Of a DNA stretch of 64,000 nucleotides, positions 53,227-61,318 are shown in pieces. The stretch is from Bacteroidota bacterium (GTDB lineage Bacteria > Bacteroidota > Bacteroidia > Chitinophagales > Chitinophagaceae): contig SYIK01000017.1 of assembly GCA_005798905.1 (NCBI GenBank), positions 1 through 64,000 of the forward strand. Reading direction: 5' to 3'. Both the position numbers and the translations under genes were made by a program. The notes beneath the pieces were generated by a model. The model worked only from the letters and a program-made list of their open reading frames with translations, searched no databases and was not told the DNA's origin. The first letter of the stretch is position 1, and each line of letters begins with the position of its first letter.

Positions 53227-54150
53227 TTATTCTAGTTCAATTTCAAATTTTGTCAATTCTTTGAATTGCTGAATACGATCATCAATATCTGCTTTGCTTA
53301 ATTCTTTTAATCTTGTTGTTCCAAATTTTTCTACACAAAAACTTGCCAATGCCGAGCCAACAATGATGGCGGATTTCATATTTTCAAAACTGATATCTTT
53401 TGTTTTTGCCAAATAACCAATAAATCCTCCGGCAAATGTATCGCCGGCACCAGTTGGGTCAAAGACCATTTCTAAAGGAAGTGCGGGTGCAAAAAAAACT
53501 TTTTCTTCATGAAACAACAAAGCACCGTGTTCTCCTTTTTTTATTACAAGGTATTTCGGACCCATTTCTAAAATAGTTTTAGCCGCAGCAACTAATGAAT
53601 ATTGACCACTCAATTGCCTTGCTTCGCTATCGTTTATTAAAAGAACATCCACTTTTTTCAAAACTTTTTCCAAATCGCCCATTGCAGTTTCCATCCAAAA
53701 ATTCATCGTATCGAGTACAACTAATTTTGGACGATTTTTAAGTTGTTCAATAACCGAAAGCTGTAAGGCAGGGACAAGATTACCCAACATTAAAAATTCA
53801 CAATCCTGGTATAACTCGGGAACAACTGGCGTAAAATTTGCCAACACATTTAATTGTGTATCCAATGTGTCTCTTGTGTTCATATCTAAATGATAACGAC
53901 CGCTCCAAAAAAATGATTTTTCCTTTTCTTTAATTTCTACACCATCCAATATTACACCACGAGCTTCTAAAAGTTTCAACTCTTTTTTCGGAAAATCTCC
54001 CCCTACAACAGAAATCTGTTTTACAGAATTTGTAAAATTTGAAGCACTCCACGCAATATAAGTCGCAGCACCACCAACAATTTTATCACTTTTACCAAAA
54101 GGGGTTTCAATTGCATCAAAAGCCATTGTTCCAACTACAACAAGCGACAT
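53227..54150 (-). CDS. PfkB-family carbohydrate kinase
   Basis: The 307-residue ribokinase-fold enzyme has the N-terminal GGAATYIAWSASNF and the second signature DPTGAGDTFAGGFIGYL (about 235-251) with the catalytic Asp. A long middle section (NRPKLVVLDTMNFWMETAMGDLEKVLKKVDVLLINDSEARQL) is typical of a conserved bacterial subgroup. The substrate could be a sugar, nucleoside or sugar phosphate and cannot be fixed. A TAGGTTTG box precedes it. It is divergent from the paa cluster. Confidence 0.88.
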   Translation of the reverse strand: MSLVVVGTMAFDAIETPFGKSDKIVGGAATYIAWSASNFTNSVKQISVVGGDFPKKELKLLEARGVILDGVEIKEKEKSFFWSGRYHLDMNTRDTLDTQLNVLANFTPVVPELYQDCEFLMLGNLVPALQLSVIEQLKNRPKLVVLDTMNFWMETAMGDLEKVLKKVDVLLINDSEARQLSGQYSLVAAAKTILEMGPKYLVIKKGEHGALLFHEEKVFFAPALPLEMVFDPTGAGDTFAGGFIGYLAKTKDISFENMKSAIIVGSALASFCVEKFGTTRLKELSKADIDDRIQQFKELTKFEIELE

Positions 54151-54191
54151 AGAAATAAATTTGGGTTAAATTATTTTTTAAATGAATGCTG

Positions 54192-54199
54192 CAAACCTA
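54192..54199 (-). promoter_or_regulatory. -7 box (TAGGTTTG) of the PfkB kinase gene
   Basis: An exact TAnnTTTG on the minus strand, 41 nt before the ATG. The rest of the 216-nt divergent region (54151-54366) is AT-rich, and I could not pick a firm promoter for paaE on the other side. Confidence 0.45.
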
Positions 54200-54366
54200 A
54201 TTCAATTTGAAATAATTTTAAAAAAAGGTATCAAAAGTGTTTTTAAAAATGGCATACTTTTTACATCGCATACTAATAACTTCGTAAAATAAAAATCAAC
54301 GCATAAGATTTAGAAAAAATATAACTTTAATAATGATTCACGATTTGTGTAACTAGAATTATACCC

Positions 54367-55446
54367 ATGTCAGTTCATTTCCATTCACTTAAAATAAAAA
54401 TGGTAAAAAAAGAAACTACTGATTGCGTGTCAGTAGTTTTTGAAATTCCAACCAATTTAGAAACTGCTTTTCAATTCAAACAAGGGCAGAGTTTGACGAT
54501 GAAAATAAATAGAGATGAAAATGAAGTACGAAGAACTTATTCAATATGTAGTTCACCCTTTGATAAGGAGTTGAAAGTTGCAATAAAAAAAATTGCAGAT
54601 GGAAAATTTTCTGTTTTTGCAAATGATATTTTAAAAAAAGGGGATACGATTGATGTAATGGAACCGGTTGGGAATTTTTTTACTGAACTCAATCCATCGA
54701 ATAAAAAAAATTACCTCGCCTTTGCTGCAGGAAGTGGCATCACCCCTGTTCTATCGCTTATTAAAACAACACTTGCTGAAGAAAAGGAAAGCAGTTTTAC
54801 ATTAGTATTTGGAAATAAATCACGTAATTCAATTATCTTTTTTGAAGAATTAGAGGGGTTAAAAAACAAATACATGAATCGTTTCAGCTTGGTTCATATT
54901 TTAAGCAGAGAAAAAACAGATTCGGCATTAAATTTTGGCAGAATAAATGTTGAGAAACTAAACGATTTACAAAAATTAATTGACTACACAACTTTCGATG
55001 AATTTTTTATTTGTGGTCCGGAAGAAATGATTTTTGCAACAAAAAATTTTTTAATTGAACAAGGAACAGAAGAAAAGAAAATTCATTTTGAATTATTTAA
55101 TAGCACCACAACAAAAAAATCGGATGCAAAAAATAAATTGTTTCAAAAAAATTCTTCAGCACAAACCAATATAACCATAAAAGTAGACGGCAGAAGTTTT
55201 GAATTTGAACAACCTCTCAATAGTAATATTACAATTTTAGATGCCGCATTAAAAGAAGGACTCGATCTCCCTTTTGCTTGCAAGGGAGGAATGTGCTGCA
55301 CTTGCAAAGCCAAACTGGTTGAAGGTCTTGTGGATATGGACGTGCATTGGGGATTGGAACATTCTGAAATTGAAAGAGGATATATTTTAACTTGCCAAAG
55401 CCATCCTAAAACAGAAAAAATTATCGTAGATTTTGATATAAAATAA
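54367..55446 (+). CDS. paaE: Phenylacetyl-CoA epoxidase, reductase subunit PaaE
   Basis: The 359-residue reductase passes electrons from NADPH through FAD and a [2Fe-2S] cluster to the diiron subunit PaaA. It has the flavin-binding RRTYSICSSP (about 58), the NAD-binding AAGSGITPVLSLIKT (about 120) and the C-terminal plant-type ferredoxin CKGGMCCTC motif (about 304) with the last Cys in LTCQSHP. It is the first gene of the paa cluster here, whereas in Escherichia coli it is last of paaABCDE. It is 11 nt before paaA. Confidence 0.95.
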   Translation: MSVHFHSLKIKMVKKETTDCVSVVFEIPTNLETAFQFKQGQSLTMKINRDENEVRRTYSICSSPFDKELKVAIKKIADGKFSVFANDILKKGDTIDVMEPVGNFFTELNPSNKKNYLAFAAGSGITPVLSLIKTTLAEEKESSFTLVFGNKSRNSIIFFEELEGLKNKYMNRFSLVHILSREKTDSALNFGRINVEKLNDLQKLIDYTTFDEFFICGPEEMIFATKNFLIEQGTEEKKIHFELFNSTTTKKSDAKNKLFQKNSSAQTNITIKVDGRSFEFEQPLNSNITILDAALKEGLDLPFACKGGMCCTCKAKLVEGLVDMDVHWGLEHSEIERGYILTCQSHPKTEKIIVDFDIK

Positions 55447-55457
55447 TAAACTAAAAA

Positions 55458-56387
55458 ATGTCTGCACTAAAAGAAGAAGAAATTTTTTTAAAAAAAATAG
55501 AAGAAGAAACAAAAATTGAACCAAAAGATTGGATGCCGGAGGCATATCGAAAAACGAATATTCGACAAATAAGTCAACATGCACACAGCGAAATAGTTGG
55601 TACGTTACCAGAAGGAAATTGGATTGGACGAGCACCTTCTTTGAAACGAAAATTAATTTTGTTGGCAAAAATTCAAGATGAAGCTGGCCATGGTTTGTAT
55701 TTATACAGTGCCTGCGAAACGCTGGGAATTACAAGAGAAGAAACCATCAATGATTTGCATAGTGGAAAAGCAAAATATGCTTCCATATTTAATTACCCAA
55801 CATTAACATGGGCAGACATTGGTGCAATTGGATGGTTAGTGGATGGTGCCGCAATCATGAATCAAGTAATGCTTACACGCACTTCGTACGGCCCTTATGC
55901 AAGAGCAATGGTAAAAATTTGCAAAGAAGAAAGTTTTCATCAAAGACAAGGATTTGAATCTTTATTGGTTTTATCAAAAGGCACAACTGAACAACAGCAA
56001 ATGTGTCAAGATGCTATCAACCGTTGGTGGTGGCCGGCCTTGATGATGTTTGGACCAAAAGATTCGGAAAGTACCAATAGTGATCAAAGTATGAAATGGA
56101 AAATAAAAAGAAAAAGTAATGATGAACTCCGACAAAATTTTGTAGATATGATCGCAGAACAAATAAAATTCTTGGGTATGAAATTACCCGATGATAAATT
56201 AAAATGGAACAATAAAAAAAAACAATACGACTGGGGGGAAATAAACTGGGAAGAATTTTGGAATGTTATAAAAGGAAACGGCCCTTGTAATTTTGAAAGA
56301 GTTGCAGCAAGAAAAAAAGCGTGGGAAAATGGCGAATGGGTAAGACAAGCAGCTGTCGCACATTCAAATAAATCAAAAACAAAATAA
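55458..56387 (+). CDS. paaA: Phenylacetyl-CoA epoxidase, catalytic subunit PaaA
   Basis: The 309-residue diiron oxygenase subunit forms the ring 1,2-epoxide of phenylacetyl-CoA. Metal-ligand segments are visible: [21 protein letters not shown] (E-x-x-H, about 72) and [20 protein letters not shown] (E-x-x-H, about 157). The C-terminal VRQAA end is typical. Length matches the family. paaB starts 10 nt downstream. Confidence 0.97.
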   Translation: MSALKEEEIFLKKIEEETKIEPKDWMPEAYRKTNIRQISQHAHSEIVGTLPEGNWIGRAPSLKRKLILLAKIQDEAGHGLYLYSACETLGITREETINDLHSGKAKYASIFNYPTLTWADIGAIGWLVDGAAIMNQVMLTRTSYGPYARAMVKICKEESFHQRQGFESLLVLSKGTTEQQQMCQDAINRWWWPALMMFGPKDSESTNSDQSMKWKIKRKSNDELRQNFVDMIAEQIKFLGMKLPDDKLKWNNKKKQYDWGEINWEEFWNVIKGNGPCNFERVAARKKAWENGEWVRQAAVAHSNKSKTK

Positions 56388-56397
56388 TTTATTTAAA

Positions 56398-56760
56398 ATG
56401 AAACAGTTCATCAACAAATTTTATTACGGCGACATTCCTGAAAGCAATTCGGGAAATTCCATTATTTCAACTGAATCAAAAACTGATTGGCCTTTGTGGG
56501 AAGTTTTTCTTCGTAGCAAACAAGGGCTTGATCACAAACATACCGGAAGCCTTCATGCAGCCAATGCACAAATGGCAATTGAAAATGCCAGAGATGTTTA
56601 TACAAGAAGAATGGAAGGCGTAAGTATTTGGGTTGTTGAATCAAAAAATATTCATGCTTCAAATCCGGATGAATCTGAAAGTTTGTACGACCCTTCTAAT
56701 GATAAAATTTATCGTCATGCTAGTTTTTATCAATTGCCCGACGAATTAAAACACATGTAA
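56398..56760 (+). CDS. paaB: Phenylacetyl-CoA epoxidase subunit PaaB
   Basis: The 120-residue small structural subunit has DWPLWEVFLRSKQGLDHKHTGSLHAANAQMAIENARDVYTRR, the strongly conserved PaaB core, followed by GVSIWVVESKNIHAS. It bridges PaaAC pairs. It lies between paaA and paaC. Confidence 0.96.
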   Translation: MKQFINKFYYGDIPESNSGNSIISTESKTDWPLWEVFLRSKQGLDHKHTGSLHAANAQMAIENARDVYTRRMEGVSIWVVESKNIHASNPDESESLYDPSNDKIYRHASFYQLPDELKHM

Positions 56761-56783
56761 TTTTTTCTATTTTGAAAACAAAA

Positions 56784-57521
56784 ATGAACAAGCCAATCAT
56801 CGATTATCTTTTACACCTTGCCGATAATTCATTGATACTCGGTCAAAGAAATGCAGAATGGTGCGGACACGGTCCTATTTTGGAACAAGACATTGCCATC
56901 ACAAATATTTCATTGGATTTAATTGGCCAATCTCGAAGTTTTTATCAATATGCGGCTCAATTAAAAAACGATAATACCACCGAAGACAGTTTGGCTTTTT
57001 TTAGAACGGAAAGAGAATTTAAAAACTTTTTATTGCTTGAACAACCGAATGGCGATTGGGCACAAACAATTTTGAAACAATTTTTTTTCAGCAGTTTTCA
57101 ATTTTTATTATTTCAGCAATTACAAAAAAATAGCGACGAAACTTTGGCTGCAATTGCAGAAAAATCGTTGAAAGAAATCAGCTATCATTTGCGTTGGAGC
57201 AGCGAATGGGTGGAGCGATTGGGCGATGGAACAGAAGAAAGCCGCAACAGAATTTTGAATGCCGTAAATAATCTTTGGCGATTTACGGGAGAGCTATTTA
57301 TTCCTGCTGCGTATGAAACAGAATTGGGTATTGAGTTGAATTCAATCAAAGAAAATTGGCAAGAAAAAATAAATGAAATTTTCAAAAATGCAACGCTGCC
57401 AATTCTCTCAAATGTATTTTTTCAAACCGGTGGTAAAACCGGAAACCACACCGAACAACTTGGTTTTATTTTAACCGAACTTCAATACATGCAACGAACA
57501 TTTCCCGGATGTGAATGGTAA
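56784..57521 (+). CDS. paaC: Phenylacetyl-CoA epoxidase subunit PaaC
   Basis: The protein has 245 residues from the ATG at 56784 (MNKPIIDYLLHLADNSLILGQRNAEWCGHGPILEQDIAI). An in-frame TTG four codons earlier (56772) is less likely. PaaC is a ferritin-like structural partner of PaaA with a degenerate metal site, and has the block RWSSEWVERLGDGTEES. It carries no reductase function. It ends 2 nt before the preferred paaD ATG. Confidence 0.95.
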   Translation: MNKPIIDYLLHLADNSLILGQRNAEWCGHGPILEQDIAITNISLDLIGQSRSFYQYAAQLKNDNTTEDSLAFFRTEREFKNFLLLEQPNGDWAQTILKQFFFSSFQFLLFQQLQKNSDETLAAIAEKSLKEISYHLRWSSEWVERLGDGTEESRNRILNAVNNLWRFTGELFIPAAYETELGIELNSIKENWQEKINEIFKNATLPILSNVFFQTGGKTGNHTEQLGFILTELQYMQRTFPGCEW

Positions 57522-57523
57522 TT

Positions 57524-58003
57524 ATGAATAAGCTCAATTTTAATAAGGAAACAATTTATACTTATCTGAAAGAAATAAAAGATCCGGAAATTCCTGTGCT
57601 AAGTATTGTTGATCTTGGAATTGTTCGCGATGTAAAAATTAATACAGATGGACTTGAAATTGTAATAACAGCAACTTACACCGGATGCCCCGCAATGGAT
57701 ATGATTGCAACGGATATTCGAATGCAATTAAATAAATTGGGTTTTACTAATTTAAAAATTTCAACAATTATTAGTCCGGCTTGGACAACCGATTGGATAA
57801 GCGATGCAGGAAAAATAAAACTAAAAAATTACGGCATAGCACCACCCAACAAACGATTTTTAATTGCAAGCAATGGAGTGGAATGTCCGCGCTGTCAATC
57901 AATCAATACAAAATTGATTAGTGAATTTGGCTCTACCGCTTGCAAAGCAATGTTTCAATGTGATGATTGCTGTGAACCTTTTGATTATTTTAAATGTCAT
58001 TAG
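57524..58003 (+). CDS. paaD: PaaD, iron-sulfur assembly-type factor of the phenylacetyl-CoA epoxidase
   Basis: The protein has 159 residues from the ATG at 57524; an ATG at 57515 overlapping paaC by 7 nt is also possible. It has a MIP18/DUF59 domain (IKDPEIPVLSIVDLGIVRDV ... TYTGCPAMDMI, about 15-70). The C-terminal zinc-ribbon-like cysteines are CPRC ... CDDCCEPFDYFKC. It is thought to help load the metal cluster of the epoxidase. Confidence 0.94.
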   Translation: MNKLNFNKETIYTYLKEIKDPEIPVLSIVDLGIVRDVKINTDGLEIVITATYTGCPAMDMIATDIRMQLNKLGFTNLKISTIISPAWTTDWISDAGKIKLKNYGIAPPNKRFLIASNGVECPRCQSINTKLISEFGSTACKAMFQCDDCCEPFDYFKCH

Positions 58004-58046
58004 TCGACTGCTTGGAATAATTACCTTCGCTATTAAATAATAAAAC

Positions 58047-58820
58047 ATGTCCACAATTTTATTTGAAATAAAAAATTCGATTAGCATTATTACACTAAAT
58101 CGTCCGGAAAAATTAAATGCATTTAACCGCGAAATGTCTTTGTTGCTGCAGGAAAAATTGGATGAATGTAAAAAAAAGGAAATAAGAGCTGTTTATATTA
58201 CCGGTTCCGGAAAAGCATTTTCTGCTGGTCAGGATTTAGCTGAAGTTGTAGATGCCGAAGGGCAGGGAATGGAGAAAATAATTGTTGAACATTATAACCC
58301 AGTTGTAACCAAAATACGCAAGTTGGAAAAACCGGTTGTAGCTGCTATAAATGGTGTGGCTGCAGGTGCCGGCGCCAATATTGCTTTGTGCTGCGATATT
58401 GTTGTTGCAGCTGCTTCTGCAAGTTTTATTCAAGCTTTTAGTAAAATAGGATTAATACCGGATAGTGGTGGTACGCATACTTTACCTCGTTTAATTGGTT
58501 GGCAAAAAGCAAGTGCATTAATGCTATTGGGAAATAAAATTACTTCGGAAGAAGCTGAAAAAATGGGAATGATTTACAAAGTATTTTCGGATGAAACTTT
58601 CAAGGAAGAAAGTTTTAAAATTGCTGAAACAGTTTCCAATCTTCCTACAAAAGCACTTGCATACACCAAACAATTATTAAACATTTCTTTTGTAAATACA
58701 TTTGAAGAGCAACTGCAAGACGAAGATGTTTTTCAACAAAAAGCTGCTCACACACAGGATTACAAAGAAGGTATTCAAGCTTTTTTAGAAAAAAGAAAAC
58801 CGCACTTCACCGGAGAATAA
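58047..58820 (+). CDS. paaG: Enoyl-CoA hydratase/isomerase, probable PaaG
   Basis: The 257-residue crotonase-fold protein has the oxyanion-hole segments AFSAGQDLAEV (about 57) and NGVAAGAGANIALCCD (about 100). The GLIPDSGGTHTLPR block (about 136) places the catalytic Asp of PaaG-type isomerases. Right after paaD, it is inferred to convert the ring epoxide to the oxepin-CoA. A generic enoyl-CoA hydratase (PaaF) is the alternative. A TACCTTCG box precedes it, one base off the -7 consensus. Confidence 0.88.
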   Translation: MSTILFEIKNSISIITLNRPEKLNAFNREMSLLLQEKLDECKKKEIRAVYITGSGKAFSAGQDLAEVVDAEGQGMEKIIVEHYNPVVTKIRKLEKPVVAAINGVAAGAGANIALCCDIVVAAASASFIQAFSKIGLIPDSGGTHTLPRLIGWQKASALMLLGNKITSEEAEKMGMIYKVFSDETFKEESFKIAETVSNLPTKALAYTKQLLNISFVNTFEEQLQDEDVFQQKAAHTQDYKEGIQAFLEKRKPHFTGE

Positions 58821-58838
58821 AAAACTTATTTTTAAAAA

Positions 58839-59264
58839 ATGCAAAACGAAAAAGACAAATTAGCCAACTCGGTAGTTGCACACATGATGGAACACGATGC
58901 ATTCAGCCAATGGATGCAAGTAAAAGTTTTAGAAGTAAGTGAAGGTTATAGCCGCATCAATATGCTGATAAGAAAAGAAATGGTAAACGGACTCGGCATT
59001 GTACACGGAGGAATTACCTTTTCACTTGCTGATAGCGCTTTTGCATTTGCTTGCAACAATCGAAATAATTTATCGGTTGCATTGGACGTTACCATCAGTT
59101 TTACAAAAGCTGTAATTATTGGCGACACCATTACTGCAGAAGCAAAAGAAATACATAACGGCAGAAGTACCGGCGTGTATTTAATAACTATTTTAAATCA
59201 AAAAAACGAACAGGTTGCATTATTCAAAGGCACTTGTTTTAGAACCGGAAAAAAATTAGTATGA
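58839..59264 (+). CDS. paaI: Hydroxyphenylacetyl-CoA thioesterase PaaI
   Basis: The 141-residue hotdog-fold thioesterase has GLGIVHGGITFSLADSAFAFACN, with the catalytic Asp in the SLADSAFA helix (about 65). It removes dead-end CoA thioesters of the phenylacetate route. It follows paaG by 18 nt and overlaps paaY by 4 nt (ATGA). Confidence 0.92.
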   Translation: MQNEKDKLANSVVAHMMEHDAFSQWMQVKVLEVSEGYSRINMLIRKEMVNGLGIVHGGITFSLADSAFAFACNNRNNLSVALDVTISFTKAVIIGDTITAEAKEIHNGRSTGVYLITILNQKNEQVALFKGTCFRTGKKLV

Positions 59265-59848
59265 TTTATTCCTTTAAAAAATTTATGCCGGTAATTCACA
59301 AAAGCAGTTTCGTGCATCCACAAGCAGCGGTTACTGGAAATGTTGTCATTGGAAAAAATTGTTACATCGGGCCTGGTGCTGCATTACGTGGCGATTGGGG
59401 GAAAATTATTTTAGAAGATGGTTGTAATGTGCAGGAAAACTGCACTATTCACCTATTTCCGGGAGCAACTGTATTATTGAAAAAAGGATCGCATATTGGA
59501 CATGGCGCAGTAATTCATGGCGCAACAATTGGGAAAAATTGTTTGATTGGAATAAATGCGGTGATTTTAGACAATGTAATTCTTGGCGACGAATGTATTG
59601 TTGGCGCACTTACGTTGATAAAACAAGATGAAAAAATTCCACCTCGTTCTTTATTAGTTGGCAACCCCGGAAAAATTATAAAAAAAGTAAGTGATGAAAT
59701 GTTAAAATGGAAAACCGAAGGCACAAACTTGTATCAGCAATTACCAAAAGAAATGTTAGAAAACTGTAAAGCGTGCAAACCGCTTCGTTCAAAAAACTCA
59801 AAAAATAATTTGGAAACAAAAATCAAATATGCTCCATTTAAAAAATAG
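59261..59848 (+). CDS. paaY: PaaY-type hexapeptide-repeat (gamma-carbonic-anhydrase-like) protein
   Basis: The 195-residue left-handed beta-helix protein has repeats of I-G-x-x-x-x units (GNVVIGKNCYIGPGAALRGDWGKIILEDGCNVQENC ... HIGHGAVIHGATIGKNCLIGINAV). The HGxxxxxH-type metal-binding histidines are visible. The start MIYSFKKFMPVIHKSSFVHP lines up with the known PaaY N-terminus. PaaY is reported to be a thioesterase that relieves CoA traps. It overlaps paaI by 4 nt, confirming its place in the cluster. Confidence 0.88.
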   Translation: MIYSFKKFMPVIHKSSFVHPQAAVTGNVVIGKNCYIGPGAALRGDWGKIILEDGCNVQENCTIHLFPGATVLLKKGSHIGHGAVIHGATIGKNCLIGINAVILDNVILGDECIVGALTLIKQDEKIPPRSLLVGNPGKIIKKVSDEMLKWKTEGTNLYQQLPKEMLENCKACKPLRSKNSKNNLETKIKYAPFKK

Positions 59849-59886
59849 TTCTACTTATATAATTAACGCTTCGAACTGATATCGCT

Positions 59887-59894
59887 TACTTTTG
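59887..59894 (+). promoter_or_regulatory. -7 box (TACTTTTG) of obg
   Basis: An exact TAnnTTTG ends 16 nt before the obg TTG start, which supports both the promoter and the unusual start. Confidence 0.55.
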
Positions 59895-59910
59895 CACATT
59901 AATCAAAGTT

Positions 59911-60900
59911 TTGGAAAAAAATAATTTCGTCGATCAGATTCGAATTTTCTGTCGCAGTGGACACGGTGGTGCAGGAAGCAAACATTTTGCCCGTACAAAA
60001 TTTAATCCCATGGCAGGGCCCGACGGTGGCAATGGTGGCCGCGGTGCGCATATTCTTTTAAAAGGAAATCGCAACCTTTGGACACTTTTGCATCTTCGTT
60101 ATTTTAAAAACATATTAGCCGAAAATGGAGAAGGTGGTTCCAAAAACAATTGTAGTGGACGCGATGGAAAAGATATTATTATCGAAGTTCCTCTTGGAAC
60201 CGTTGTACGCGATGAAGTTACCGGAATGACGGAAGCAGAAATATTAGAAGATGGACAAGAAGTAATTTGGATAAAAGGTGGAAGAGGCGGATTGGGAAAT
60301 GCAAATTTTGCAACACCTACTAATCAAGCTCCGGAATATGCACAACCAGGCGAAGAAGGAATTGAAGCTTGGAAAGTTCTCGAGTTAAAAGTGTTGGCAG
60401 ATGTAGGTTTAGTGGGTTTTCCCAATGCAGGTAAATCAACTTTACTTTCTGTAATTACTGCAGCAAAACCAAAAATTGCCAATTACGCATTTACAACAAT
60501 TAATCCTCAATTGGGAATTGTAGAATACCGCGATGGGAAAAGTTTTTGTATTGCCGATTTACCGGGAATCATCGAAGGTGCTGCAGAAGGAAAAGGATTG
60601 GGGCACCGCTTTCTTCGCCACATCGAACGAAACTCTGTTTTACTTTTTATGATTCCTGCCGACTGCAATGATCACAAAAAAGAATTTGAAATTTTAGTTC
60701 ACGAATTAGAAAAATACAACCCGGAACTATTGCACAAACAATTTGTAATTGCAGTAAGTAAAAGTGAAATGTTGGACGAAGAATTAATAAAAGCAATTGA
60801 GAAAGAATTACCAACCAATGTACCGCATATTTTTATTTCCTCTTTTACACAAAAAGGATTGGTGGGACTGAAGGACCTTCTTTGGAAAACTTTGAACTAA
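59911..60900 (+). CDS. obg: GTPase Obg
   Basis: The 329-residue essential ribosome-associated GTPase begins with TTG (no ATG upstream fits and the N-terminus [19 protein letters not shown] is that of Obg). The Obg glycine-rich domain spans about 1-158 ([13 protein letters not shown]). The G domain has G1 GFPNAGKST (about 170), G3 DLPGIIEGA and the SKSE form of G4. It lacks the long C-terminal domain found in some relatives. Tail to tail with ybjQ, no gap. Confidence 0.96.
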   Translation: MEKNNFVDQIRIFCRSGHGGAGSKHFARTKFNPMAGPDGGNGGRGAHILLKGNRNLWTLLHLRYFKNILAENGEGGSKNNCSGRDGKDIIIEVPLGTVVRDEVTGMTEAEILEDGQEVIWIKGGRGGLGNANFATPTNQAPEYAQPGEEGIEAWKVLELKVLADVGLVGFPNAGKSTLLSVITAAKPKIANYAFTTINPQLGIVEYRDGKSFCIADLPGIIEGAAEGKGLGHRFLRHIERNSVLLFMIPADCNDHKKEFEILVHELEKYNPELLHKQFVIAVSKSEMLDEELIKAIEKELPTNVPHIFISSFTQKGLVGLKDLLWKTLN

Positions 60901-61221
60901 TCAGCTAACTTTTACAGCCGTTCCTGTTGCAATTACCATCATCATACTTCCACCGCTGCCAACAGTTTCAAAATCCAAATCAATTCCTACAATTGCATTT
61001 GCGCCCATCGTTTGTGCACGCTGAATTAGTTCTGCCATTGCATTTTGGCGCGCTTCTTCAATAACACGTTCGTAAGTGCCGCTTCTTCCTCCAAAAAAAT
61101 CGCGCAAGCCTCCCATAATATCTTTTAAAACATTTGCGCCAATTATTACTTCAGCAGAAACAATACCCAAATATTGTTCAATTGATTTTCCTTCTATGTT
61201 GGGGGTTGTAGTTGTTATCAT
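60901..61221 (-). CDS. YbjQ/UPF0145-family protein
   Basis: The 106-residue small protein matches the YbjQ/heavy-metal-binding-domain (DUF74) family. It has EVIIGANVLKDIMGGLRDFFGGRSGTYE, the helix RQNAMAELIQRAQTMGANAIVGIDLDFETVG and the strand end MMMVIATGTAVKV. The family forms ring-shaped oligomers; metal binding is suggested by name only, and no cysteine or histidine cluster is seen. It lies directly against the end of obg. Confidence 0.85.
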   Translation of the reverse strand: MITTTTPNIEGKSIEQYLGIVSAEVIIGANVLKDIMGGLRDFFGGRSGTYERVIEEARQNAMAELIQRAQTMGANAIVGIDLDFETVGSGGSMMMVIATGTAVKVS

Positions 61222-61291
61222 TTAAAATTTGTTTTAGGTAAAAAATTAAAAATAGTCATTTTTCTTATTACAAAATCGATTGGTTTTTCTG

Positions 61292-61299
61292 TAGGTTTG
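61292..61299 (+). promoter_or_regulatory. -7 box (TAGGTTTG) of the S46 peptidase gene
   Basis: An exact TAnnTTTG ends 19 nt before the ATG at 61319; no TTTG at the standard -33 distance. Confidence 0.5.
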
Positions 61300-61318
61300 C
61301 TGTCTAAATATTATCAAA

